Assembly: GCA_016744415.1 (NCBI GenBank)
Contig: JADGEL010000001.1
Location: forward strand, 1,027,855 to 1,082,476
Length of the DNA stretch: 54,622 nt
Direction: 5' to 3'
Origin: Flavobacteriaceae bacterium
GTDB lineage: Bacteria; Bacteroidota; Bacteroidia; Flavobacteriales; Flavobacteriaceae
This document shows, in pieces, positions 1 through 8,675 of the stretch. Under the pieces are notes generated by a model. The model was given only the letters and a program-made list of their open reading frames with translations. It did not search any database and was not told the origin of the DNA. The position numbers and the translations under genes are program-made. Within the stretch, counting starts at the first letter, position 1, and the number at the start of each line of letters is the position of its first letter.

Positions 1-1578
1 TTCTTCATAATCGCCCATCAAAGCAGAACTTGATATTGTAAAGGTTAAAAGGCGTTGATAAAAATCTCTTAACTCCTTTTCTTCATTACTAGATTGTCCA
101 CCATTAAACTGGTGGTTGTTCATCCAACGTTGATGATTTGGCACACCAATATAATCAAAAATCGATGTTCTTGTAGGGGCCCCAAAACCCGCTTGCTCAT
201 TTCCAGGTTCTCCAACTTCTTGTCCAAAATAAACCAAAGTAGGTGAAGAGCTAATTGTGGTTGAAACCACCATTGCTGGTTTTCCTTTTTCTGCTGAACC
301 AGCAAAATCTGGACTCGCAATTCTCTGCTCATCGTGGTTCTCTAAAAAGTGAATCATGTTGTGTTCAATATCTTCTAAATCTTTCTGAATTTGAGGTAAA
401 TTATCGGTTAATCCATGCCCTTGCATTATATGTTTTATAGTATCATACAAAGCAACTTTATCATACAAATAATCTATTTTTCCTTTGTGTATATAATCTC
501 TATAAATACTCGGTGTATAAATTTCGCCCAACAAAAAGGTATTTTTATTTTTCATTTTTATGGATGAATTCATGTAGCTCCAAAATTCGACCGGAACCAT
601 TTCAGACATATCATATCTAAATCCATCCACGCCCATTGCAGTCCAATACAAAGCAATGTCTCTAAATTTTATCCAAGAATCTGGAACTGTTTTATTGCTC
701 CAAAACTCAAAATGTTTTTTATAATCTTCATTTTCAAACCCTGCTGGTAATTCGTCAAAATCTTTTGTTCCATCTGGTTTAACACCATAATTAACCTTTA
801 CAGTTTCATACCAATCATACATATTTGGTTGTGCTAATCGCGATCCATTTCCTGTCCATTTTGCAGGATTCTCATCAAATTTTCTGTCAGCAAGTAAATG
901 TTTTTCGCCACCTAAAGGTTCGTATCCATTTTCCCACACAGGAACCTGAAAGTCTTTAGTAGGCACATAATAAAAATTATTATTGACATCATAAACAACC
1001 GTTTTATCATCACTTGCTCCAAAATCTTCTACGCCTTCTGGATTTGACAAACTTTGATAATTTCTAGCAACATGATTAGGAACAATATCAATTAGTACTT
1101 TTAATCCTGCCTTATGAGATCGATCTAATAGTGCTTTAAATTCTTCCAATCTTTTTGCTGGATCTACAGCTAAGTCTGGATTTACATTGTAATAATCTTT
1201 CACAGCATAAGGTGATCCTGCTCTTCCTTTAACTATATCTGGGTCGTCATTAGAAATTCCAAATTTTGTATAATCTGTAATTAGATCATGATGTAAAATA
1301 CCTGTATACCAAATATGTGTAACTCCTAATTTTTTTATTTCTTGAAGAGCCTTTTCTGAAAAATCATTAAACTTTCCAACTCCATTTTCTTCAATAGTAC
1401 CCCACGGTTTGTTGGTTGTATTTGTATTGCCAAACAAGCGAGTAAAAACTTGATAAATAACTACTTTTCGCTCTTCAGTTTCTGAAATTTCTTTTTTTGA
1501 TTCGTTTGTATTAGTACAACTTACTGATAAAATTATTGTAAAAAACAGTATATAATTTAAGACTCCTTTAATTTTCAT
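1..1578 (-). CDS. GH13 alpha-amylase family lipoprotein (3' end outside window)
   Basis: The frame opens with ATG at 1578-1576 and stays open to base 1, so 526 N-terminal residues are visible and the C-terminus is missing. The first 20 residues are a hydrophobic signal ending in SVSC, with Cys21 as the probable lipid anchor, so the enzyme is likely on a periplasm-facing or surface membrane. The GH13 motifs are all present: DIVPNH (Asp164), GVDGFRYD (nucleophile Asp323), LLGEIY (acid/base Glu352) and ENHD (Asp416). The family cleaves alpha-1,4 glucosidic bonds. The gene is the most distal visible member of the minus-strand glucan operon, 11 nt after its neighbour. The exact specificity (amylase, pullulanase or other) cannot be told. 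Confidence 0.9.
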   Translation of the reverse strand, partial: MKIKGVLNYILFFTIILSVSCTNTNESKKEISETEERKVVIYQVFTRLFGNTNTTNKPWGTIEENGVGKFNDFSEKALQEIKKLGVTHIWYTGILHHDLITDYTKFGISNDDPDIVKGRAGSPYAVKDYYNVNPDLAVDPAKRLEEFKALLDRSHKAGLKVLIDIVPNHVARNYQSLSNPEGVEDFGASDDKTVVYDVNNNFYYVPTKDFQVPVWENGYEPLGGEKHLLADRKFDENPAKWTGNGSRLAQPNMYDWYETVKVNYGVKPDGTKDFDELPAGFENEDYKKHFEFWSNKTVPDSWIKFRDIALYWTAMGVDGFRYDMSEMVPVEFWSYMNSSIKMKNKNTFLLGEIYTPSIYRDYIHKGKIDYLYDKVALYDTIKHIMQGHGLTDNLPQIQKDLEDIEHNMIHFLENHDEQRIASPDFAGSAEKGKPAMVVSTTISSSPTLVYFGQEVGEPGNEQAGFGAPTRTSIFDYIGVPNHQRWMNNHQFNGGQSSNEEKELRDFYQRLLTFTISSSALMGDYEE

Positions 1579-1589
1579 CTTTATATTTT

Positions 1590-3251
1590 TTAGTTGTTAA
1601 ATGCTTCTAATAGCACAATAGTATAGTTAGATTGTATAGTGATTTTTCCATCTATTACTTTAGCATAACTATCCGAATAAGTATCGTGTAGTGTAATACC
1701 ATTTTTAAAAACTTTAGAGACATCTAGTGTTTTCTTTTCTTTTGGTAAGCCTAAACCAACCATCACGGTATCTGAATAACTTCCTTTAGAAAAAGTTCTT
1801 TTAAATACATAAGGCGACTCAGATATCATCTTATGAACACCAGCTCCCACAGCTGGATGATCTCTTCTAAATTTTCCTAATTTTTGCCAATGGTCTAAAA
1901 TTATTAACTCTTTTTTATTTATATTATAGTGTGTCCAATCCATCATAGATCGTAATGTTGCATCTCCGATAGCGCCATCAATAATTAAGTTTCTTGCAAA
2001 CTCATCTCCATAATAAACTTGTGAAGTTCCGGGTGATAAAAGTAATTTAGTAGCAGATTCAAATGGTTTTGTTCGCTGTTTATCAAGTGGAGCTCCATCA
2101 TCGTGTGAGGTAACGTAATTTAACACTCCATATCCTTTTAAGTCATTGTTTAACAGATTTGAATATTTAGAAAAAATTGCTTCATAATTTTTGGTAGCAT
2201 CGTATTTAAATTCAAAGTTGATTAAGCTATTAAATCCATTTTCAAAGAAATTTGTTTTAACTACTCCACCATCATAATCGTAAATTTGACCTTTACTAAT
2301 TACATAATTGTACACTTCACCAACCAAATAAAAATCATTGTCATCTAATACTTTAGTTGGATTATCTTTTTTCCATTGTGCAAAAGCATAATCGCATTCT
2401 CTTTTAAAATCTTCCCAAACAGATTCTTCTATATGCTTAACAGTGTCTGCTCTGTAGCCATCTACTCCAAACTCGGTGATGTAATCTGTCAACCATTTAA
2501 TGATGTAATATTTTGGTGCTCGTGGATACTTGGTTCTTTCAAAAAAGGCATCTAACTCTTTCATTTCTTGTTTGTATCTGCCTTCAGATTTCCATTTTTC
2601 AATTAATTGAATAGGGAGATTTACATCTTCATTGCTCTCCGTTTTTATATCTGGAAGCCCTTCAACCAAGTTGCAAGATACCGTTGATTCGTAATTTTTA
2701 TAGTTGCAATTCGGTTCCGTTCTAACCCAATCTTCAGGCCAAACAGGATCAGCATCTGTTATTGGGCTCGTATGATTTATGACTCCATCTAACACAATTC
2801 TAATTCCGTTGGCATGTGCAGTCTTTACCAATTCATGCAAATCTTCAGTGGTGCCAAAGTTAGGATCTAAGGCTGTCCAGTCTTTTGCCCAATACCCGTG
2901 GTAACCATAAGTAATACCTGTACCTTCATCAACATTACCATGACCTTGTTCTACTACAGGTGTAAACCATATAGCGTTTATCCCCAAATCTGTAAAATAT
3001 CCTTCTTTTATTTTTTCCGTAATTCCTTTGATATCTCCTCCTTTAAACCCTCTTAATTCACCTGTTTCTTTTGTTCTGTCAAAATTTACGTCGTTGATAG
3101 GATCTGCATTGTTAAATCGGTCAGTCAATAAAAAATAGATATTTGCTCCTTCCCAAACAAAGGGAGCTGTAGGATTGTTTTTTATAGCATTGTTGCACCC
3201 AACAATCGAAAAGATTAAAATTGAAAGTAATATGCTGATTCGTATTTTCAT
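1590..3251 (-). CDS. GH13 alpha-amylase lipoprotein, MalS-like
   Basis: A 553-residue protein with an N-terminal signal ending in IVGC (Cys19), so a probable lipoprotein. The catalytic barrel reads VLDGVINH (Asp155), GVDGYRAD (nucleophile Asp269), LVGEVY (acid/base Glu312) and TSHDD (Asp384). Motif IV therefore has Ser-His-Asp where NHD is more usual. The opening LLTDRFNNADP resembles periplasmic maltodextrin-cleaving amylases such as MalS; this subfamily call is inference. The stop of the upstream GH31 gene is only 2 nt before this ATG, indicating co-transcription and perhaps coupled translation. It probably trims imported maltooligosaccharides in the periplasm. Confidence 0.9.
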   Translation of the reverse strand: MKIRISILLSILIFSIVGCNNAIKNNPTAPFVWEGANIYFLLTDRFNNADPINDVNFDRTKETGELRGFKGGDIKGITEKIKEGYFTDLGINAIWFTPVVEQGHGNVDEGTGITYGYHGYWAKDWTALDPNFGTTEDLHELVKTAHANGIRIVLDGVINHTSPITDADPVWPEDWVRTEPNCNYKNYESTVSCNLVEGLPDIKTESNEDVNLPIQLIEKWKSEGRYKQEMKELDAFFERTKYPRAPKYYIIKWLTDYITEFGVDGYRADTVKHIEESVWEDFKRECDYAFAQWKKDNPTKVLDDNDFYLVGEVYNYVISKGQIYDYDGGVVKTNFFENGFNSLINFEFKYDATKNYEAIFSKYSNLLNNDLKGYGVLNYVTSHDDGAPLDKQRTKPFESATKLLLSPGTSQVYYGDEFARNLIIDGAIGDATLRSMMDWTHYNINKKELIILDHWQKLGKFRRDHPAVGAGVHKMISESPYVFKRTFSKGSYSDTVMVGLGLPKEKKTLDVSKVFKNGITLHDTYSDSYAKVIDGKITIQSNYTIVLLEAFNN

Positions 3252-3253
3252 TT

Positions 3254-5629
3254 TTAAAGTTTTATTTTAATCGATTGTCTCTTGTTTTGATATGACAGTT
3301 TTATTTCTAAAGTATTGTTTTCGGAATTCCATATAGTATCAAATCCCTTTACTTTTTTAGGTTTTGATTCGATATTATGAATAATAATTTTGATTTGTTT
3401 TTCTTTAGGTTGATAAATCTCTCCTACTTTATTATCAATTTCTATAATAAGGAATTTTCCTTTGCTGGTAGATTTAAATTTTAGCAATTCGTACGCGCCT
3501 TTTTCAAAAGCATTGGGTGTTGTACCATCGTCATTGTATAGTTTCCCGTTACTTTCTTTGATAGATTCATCAAAATAATAATGTAATTCAAACTTGTTTA
3601 AAGAATATAAATCCGTAGTATGAATGGGTTCAATTGTCGGAATAAAAGCACCTGCTCTTACAAATGTAGGAATGTAATTTTCGTGTACTTTTATGTTAGA
3701 TGTTGACCCCGCTTGGTATTTTTTATCCGTATAAAAATTAAACCAATTACTAGATTTTGGAAAATATACTTCTTGCTCTTTTAGGCCTTGTTCAAGAATT
3801 GGAGAAACCAAAAAAACAGTTCCCCAAAAATAGGAATCAGCAGAATTTAGCAACTCAATATTATCTGGTTCCTCAAAAAATAATGGTTGCATAAATGGAG
3901 TTCCATTCTGATTATTTTCAAAAGCTAAAGTGTAATTATATGGGAGTAATCGATATCTTAAATCGATAGCCTCTTTTGCCAAAGCAATGGTTTTTACATC
4001 ATGAAAAACAGGTTCGGGAGCAACACTTTCTTGTGCGTGTGGTCTAAAGATGGGCTGAAAAACACCGTATTGTAACCAACGGGTATATAACTCAGCATCC
4101 AAGACTTCGCCGCCTGCAAATCCGCCTAAATCAGAATGCATATAGGCCATTCCTTGCATTGCCATTTGTAAAGAAATCTCTGGTTGTGCTTGTAATCCGC
4201 CCCAAGTTCTGTTTACATCTCCCGACCACGGAATCATGCCATAACGTTGCGATCCTGAATAACCAGCACGCATTAAAATAAAGGGTCTTTGTTCTGGAAA
4301 ATTTTGCTGATAACCTTCAAAAACTAACTTAGCCCAATCGTGTCCATAAATATTATGAACTTCATCGGCAGTGCCAATTTCATGTAACAAATCTGATGGA
4401 TGTACTTCGGGCTCGCCCAAATCTCCCCACCATCCTGAAACACCATAATCAGTAATTAAATCGTTGTAAATATTCCAAAACCAGTCTTTGGCTTTTGGGT
4501 TGTAAATATCTATAATTCCTGTATGTCCAAAATAAAAATCATAGGTATATGGATTTCCAATACTGTCTTTTCCTAATAGATTTTGTTCAGAAGTTTCCTT
4601 CCATTTTTTTGAATTGGTCAAAATAAAAGGCTCAGTAATCAATACCGTTTTCACTCCTTTCTTTTTAAAATCTGCAATCATTTTTTTAGGAGTAGGGAAG
4701 GAATCTTTATAGAATTCAAGATTTCCCATTGTTCCTTGCAAGTCTTTTCCAAACCAATACAAATCTATAATAACTGCATCTAAAGGAATCTTTTTCTCTT
4801 CAAATTTCTGAACTGTTTCTCTAGTTTCTTTTTCAGAATGATAGCCCATTCTACTGGCAAAATTTCCAAAAACCCAACGTGGAGGCAATGGTTGTTTTCC
4901 AGTTAAGTCAGTATAATTAGAGATTAAATTTTGCCAATCATCACCTACAATTATCTGATACGTTTTTCGTCCACTAATAGTTTCATATGTCAAGGTATTT
5001 GTTTTTTGACTATCTAAATCTAGATAGCCAATTGGTGCATTGTCAAAATGAACTGCATACATTTTTGAAGATAAAACTATAGGCATAGTAAAATTCATCA
5101 ATTCAGAATGTGTTTCGTAACCATAATGTGCACGGTTGTACAATTGCAACCTGTTGCCTCGACGATTCATCCCTAGAACACGGGCACCACCACCATATAA
5201 AATTTCATCATCCTCTAAGTTGAATTGAATTTGCTCTCCATTTTCATTTTTTGAATAGCCTTCTTTTTCTGATATAATTGGTTTTCCTAAATACGAATAA
5301 GAAATTTGAAAAGGTGATTTTTGGATGCTAACTGTAATACCTGAAGTTTTGATAATGTCCTTATTATCACCTTTAATAAATTGAGATGAAGCATTTGGAT
5401 TTAATACGACAGCATGTGACTTTGGATTGTAAACGTCACCTTTTGGTACAAATGTCGTTTCAATAATTTTATCGTTGTAAGGTATTATGGTATAGGTACC
5501 ATCACTCACAATAACTGTAATATCACCATGGGCACTCATCTCAGAACTGATAAATGTTCTGTCTTTGTTTTGAGCAAAAAAAGCAGTGCTGAATATTATA
5601 AATAGGATACTCAATTTTAATAGTTTCAT
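3254..5629 (-). CDS. GH31 family alpha-glucosidase, exported
   Basis: A 791-residue protein with a cleavable signal (residues 1-19, ending FFA before QN). An N-terminal beta-sandwich (about 25-245) is followed by a TIM barrel (about 250-570) and C-terminal beta domains. GH31 catalytic residues are visible: GWWGDLGEPE supplies nucleophile Asp403 and WSGDVNR supplies acid/base Asp471. The family releases glucose from non-reducing ends of alpha-glucosides, and some members transfer glucosyl units. No Cys follows the signal, so it is probably soluble in the periplasm. It sits between the esterase (12 nt gap) and a GH13 gene (2 nt gap), so its likely role is debranching or terminal glucose removal from imported maltodextrins. 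Alpha-1,4 versus alpha-1,6 preference cannot be read from sequence alone. Confidence 0.92.
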   Translation of the reverse strand: MKLLKLSILFIIFSTAFFAQNKDRTFISSEMSAHGDITVIVSDGTYTIIPYNDKIIETTFVPKGDVYNPKSHAVVLNPNASSQFIKGDNKDIIKTSGITVSIQKSPFQISYSYLGKPIISEKEGYSKNENGEQIQFNLEDDEILYGGGARVLGMNRRGNRLQLYNRAHYGYETHSELMNFTMPIVLSSKMYAVHFDNAPIGYLDLDSQKTNTLTYETISGRKTYQIIVGDDWQNLISNYTDLTGKQPLPPRWVFGNFASRMGYHSEKETRETVQKFEEKKIPLDAVIIDLYWFGKDLQGTMGNLEFYKDSFPTPKKMIADFKKKGVKTVLITEPFILTNSKKWKETSEQNLLGKDSIGNPYTYDFYFGHTGIIDIYNPKAKDWFWNIYNDLITDYGVSGWWGDLGEPEVHPSDLLHEIGTADEVHNIYGHDWAKLVFEGYQQNFPEQRPFILMRAGYSGSQRYGMIPWSGDVNRTWGGLQAQPEISLQMAMQGMAYMHSDLGGFAGGEVLDAELYTRWLQYGVFQPIFRPHAQESVAPEPVFHDVKTIALAKEAIDLRYRLLPYNYTLAFENNQNGTPFMQPLFFEEPDNIELLNSADSYFWGTVFLVSPILEQGLKEQEVYFPKSSNWFNFYTDKKYQAGSTSNIKVHENYIPTFVRAGAFIPTIEPIHTTDLYSLNKFELHYYFDESIKESNGKLYNDDGTTPNAFEKGAYELLKFKSTSKGKFLIIEIDNKVGEIYQPKEKQIKIIIHNIESKPKKVKGFDTIWNSENNTLEIKLSYQNKRQSIKIKL

Positions 5630-5641
5630 TTCTACGATAAT

Positions 5642-6793
5642 TTATTTTTTAAACAACCAGAGTAATGTTTCTTCTAAATTTTTTCTCCACAATTTTTCAT
5701 TGTGTTCTCCTTCTGGTATAATTTTAATTGACGTATTTTTAATATTGAACCCTTGTGATTTTAAAAGGTCGTCCATCTTATATAAATCTTTAGCTGTATG
5801 GCTAATTTCATTAAAAGTTGTATTTCCACCTTCTTTTGCGCCTGCCAAAAAGTAGATTTTTGTGGTATTTAAATTTCCATTGATTTTTGCAAATTCAAAA
5901 CTTTCATCTGAAAACCAAAAGGATGGAGACAATACACCACCCATTCCAAAAACAGTTGGATTTTTTAAAATAGCATAAAACGAAATTAATCCGCCCATAG
6001 ATGATCCTATGATTGCTGTATTCTCCTTATTTGATTTAGTTCTGTAGTTTTTATCTACATATGGTTTCAAAGTTTCTACTATAAATTGAGTATAAGCTTC
6101 GCCTTCTCCACCTCCATACTTTTCGTTTACCCAGGGCGAATATTCATCTAACCTTTTTACGCCACCGTTATCAATTCCAATGACAATAGCACCAAAACCA
6201 TTTTCTTCAAATAGTTTATCAAGAGTTTCGTCAACTTGCCATTCACCAGAAAACGAATTGGCTCCATCAAATAAATTTTGACCATCATGCATGTATATAA
6301 CAGGGTATTTTTTAGTTGATGTTTTATAATCAGGTGGCAAATACAACCAAATTTTTCGCGTTCTATTTAATTGAGGAATAAAAAAGCCCTCTGATAATAT
6401 TGATATATTTTTTGATGCTGTTGAGGTGGCCACTTTTTTAACAGACCATTTAGTTATATTTATGATAACAGTCTTAATTTTATCATTAAAGGTATAAGTT
6501 CTGTTGGCTATTGGGTTATCATTTTCATCAACCTCTACCAAGTCCCAAGAACCTTGAGTAAATTTAAACTGAATGCTCTCAACTTGTTTTGGAATTGTAA
6601 TAGAATAGTTTCTATCACGTTTTTCAAGCTTATACTTCTCTTGTCCACCAGTCCATCCTTCAAAATCACCTGAAATAAAAATAGAGGCATTTTTTGGAGT
6701 ACTATCAGGTAAGTTATTAATAATAAAAGTGACTTGTGAAAAAGCACCTTGTACTAATAGAAAACATAAATAAAATAGGAGTTTTCTTACCAT
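5642..6793 (-). CDS. Putative esterase (alpha/beta-hydrolase, esterase D-like) with N-terminal CBM-like domain
   Basis: A 383-residue secreted protein (signal about 1-19, cut before QVTF). Residues 20-115 look like a small beta-sandwich, with ISGDFEGWTGGQEKY, resembling starch-binding or CBM20/48-type folds. Residues 130-383 are a putative-esterase alpha/beta-hydrolase: YLPPDY, YMHDGQNLFD and the nucleophile elbow GSSMGG (Ser265). Glu321 and His364 (GEHNEKLW) are candidate triad partners. The gene lies in the glucan operon, 5 nt after the SusA-like gene and 12 nt before GH31. An esterase here could remove acyl groups from modified glucans, or could be a non-carbohydrate hydrolase that travels with the locus. 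The substrate is unknown. Confidence 0.82.
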   Translation of the reverse strand: MVRKLLFYLCFLLVQGAFSQVTFIINNLPDSTPKNASIFISGDFEGWTGGQEKYKLEKRDRNYSITIPKQVESIQFKFTQGSWDLVEVDENDNPIANRTYTFNDKIKTVIINITKWSVKKVATSTASKNISILSEGFFIPQLNRTRKIWLYLPPDYKTSTKKYPVIYMHDGQNLFDGANSFSGEWQVDETLDKLFEENGFGAIVIGIDNGGVKRLDEYSPWVNEKYGGGEGEAYTQFIVETLKPYVDKNYRTKSNKENTAIIGSSMGGLISFYAILKNPTVFGMGGVLSPSFWFSDESFEFAKINGNLNTTKIYFLAGAKEGGNTTFNEISHTAKDLYKMDDLLKSQGFNIKNTSIKIIPEGEHNEKLWRKNLEETLLWLFKK

Positions 6794-6798
6794 AATAT

Positions 6799-8661
6799 TT
6801 ATTTATTTAATTCTATAATCATTGATGAATTACCCTCAATTATTAAAGTTCTTTCTAATAATATAGTTTTATCGGTAATAATTTCTTTACCTGATTTAGA
6901 ACCTTTAATAATTTCAGAAAACCTATCTAAATCAAACTTTTGTTTTTTAGGATTATTATTAATCACTATCATTACAACATCTTCATCATTATATCTAAAA
7001 TAGACATAAACATTATTTTCTGGAACAAATTGCATCGTTTTTCCTTTATGAATTACCTTGTTATCTTTACGCCAATTCAATATTTTTTTTGTGAATGTAT
7101 GATAAGATTCTTGTAACTCGGTTCTACCCATTTGTATAAATGCATCTTGGGTGTCTCCTTCCCATCCACCAGGAAAATCACGACGAATGTCACCATCTCC
7201 ACTTTTATCTTTGTTTCCTAACATTCCTATTTCATCTCCGTAATATAACTGAGGAATACCTCGAATAGTTAAAATTAAAGACATCACTAACTTATATTTA
7301 TCAATATTACTTTCTAGTATTTCATTAATTCTGTTAGTATCATGATTCCCAGCAAATACTAAAATATTATTAATGTCAGGATATAAAAAATCATTTACAA
7401 AATTATCATACACTTGAATCATACCTTGATTCCAACTTAACTTTTTTTGCATAAATACACTTTGAAAAGATTCGTATAAAGTAAAATCCATTACTGTTGG
7501 TAAATGAGAGTTAAAATTCTGAATTGCTCCAATTTTGCTATCTTTTTGCCAATAAGCCATTTGTGCTTGATCGTGCATCCAAACTTCACCTGCAATATTG
7601 AAATTTGGATATTCTTCAATTATTGCTTTCGTCCATTTAGTAATTCCTTCTTTATCATTATATGAATAGGTATCAACGCGTAAACCATCTAATCCGGCAT
7701 ATTCTATCCACCAAATTGCATTCTGAATCATATAATTTAATACTAGCGGATTTCGTTGATTCATATCTGGCATTGTTGTATCAAACCATCCATTCATACA
7801 GGCTTTAGCATCAAAATCAGAGACATTCAAATCAAATTGAGTTGTCATTCTATAACTACTACGTTGAAATCCATTTTCACCATTCTCCCAATAATTTATA
7901 AAATCTTTGGATGGTAAATCTTGAATCATCCAGTGTTTTGAACCCCAATGATTGGTTACATAATCCATGATTAATTTCATATCGCGTTTATGCAACTCAT
8001 CTGCCAATAATTTGTAATCTGCATTTGTGCCATAGCGCGGATCTATTTTATAATAATCACTTTGAGCATACCCGTGATATGAATATACTGGTTCATTGTC
8101 TTCTAACAAAGGTGTGCCCCACAATGTAGTAACTCCTAAGTCATTTAGATAATCTAAATGATTAATTATACCTTGAATATCACCTCCATGGCGCCCACCT
8201 TTTTCTTTTCGATTCACTTTTTCAAGAGTATCATCGGTAGAGTCGTTATTTGGATTTCCATTAGCAAATCGATCCGGCATAATCAAATACATCGTGTCAG
8301 AACTGTCAAAACTATTTCTATTTGCAGAATTTTCTTCACGCTTTTTTAATTCATAAGCTTGTGTCAATATTATTTTAGAATCCTTTGAGAAGTCAATCTT
8401 AAAATCACCAACTTTAGCATTTGACAAATCTAAATCGATAAATAAATAGTTTGGATTTTTAGTTTCCTGAATATCAGAAATTGAAATCTCAACATCAGAA
8501 ATACTTGGTGTTAATTCTGAAATATCATCCCCATACACCATCAATTGTAAATGGGTATTTTTCATACCTGTCCACCAAAAAGGTGGCTCAACTTTAGAAA
8601 TAGTTTGAGCAGAGATTTGTATACCTAAAAAAACAACTAAAACAAAAACTAATTTTTTCAT
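6799..8661 (-). CDS. susA: GH13 neopullulanase/cyclomaltodextrinase, SusA-like
   Basis: A 620-residue protein with signal peptide 1-18 (ISA before QT). Residues 19-105 form the N-terminal beta domain typical of cyclomaltodextrinases (EPPFWWTGM near 25). The GH13 barrel follows: MDYVTNH (Asp233), GLDGLRVD (nucleophile Asp330), AGEVW (Glu359) and GNHD (Asp441). A C-terminal beta domain starts near 535. Length and domain order match SusA-type periplasmic neopullulanases, which cut imported maltooligosaccharides and cyclodextrins. No lipobox Cys is seen, so it should be soluble in the periplasm. It lies 14 nt after the previous GH13 gene. The symbol is by architecture only. Confidence 0.88.
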   Translation of the reverse strand: MKKLVFVLVVFLGIQISAQTISKVEPPFWWTGMKNTHLQLMVYGDDISELTPSISDVEISISDIQETKNPNYLFIDLDLSNAKVGDFKIDFSKDSKIILTQAYELKKREENSANRNSFDSSDTMYLIMPDRFANGNPNNDSTDDTLEKVNRKEKGGRHGGDIQGIINHLDYLNDLGVTTLWGTPLLEDNEPVYSYHGYAQSDYYKIDPRYGTNADYKLLADELHKRDMKLIMDYVTNHWGSKHWMIQDLPSKDFINYWENGENGFQRSSYRMTTQFDLNVSDFDAKACMNGWFDTTMPDMNQRNPLVLNYMIQNAIWWIEYAGLDGLRVDTYSYNDKEGITKWTKAIIEEYPNFNIAGEVWMHDQAQMAYWQKDSKIGAIQNFNSHLPTVMDFTLYESFQSVFMQKKLSWNQGMIQVYDNFVNDFLYPDINNILVFAGNHDTNRINEILESNIDKYKLVMSLILTIRGIPQLYYGDEIGMLGNKDKSGDGDIRRDFPGGWEGDTQDAFIQMGRTELQESYHTFTKKILNWRKDNKVIHKGKTMQFVPENNVYVYFRYNDEDVVMIVINNNPKKQKFDLDRFSEIIKGSKSGKEIITDKTILLERTLIIEGNSSMIIELNK

Positions 8662-8675
8662 ATCTATCTATAATT

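Noticed and set aside
120-440. Short ORFs in the first 440 bases
   Set aside because: They overlap the open GH13 frame that runs through base 1 with intact catalytic motifs.
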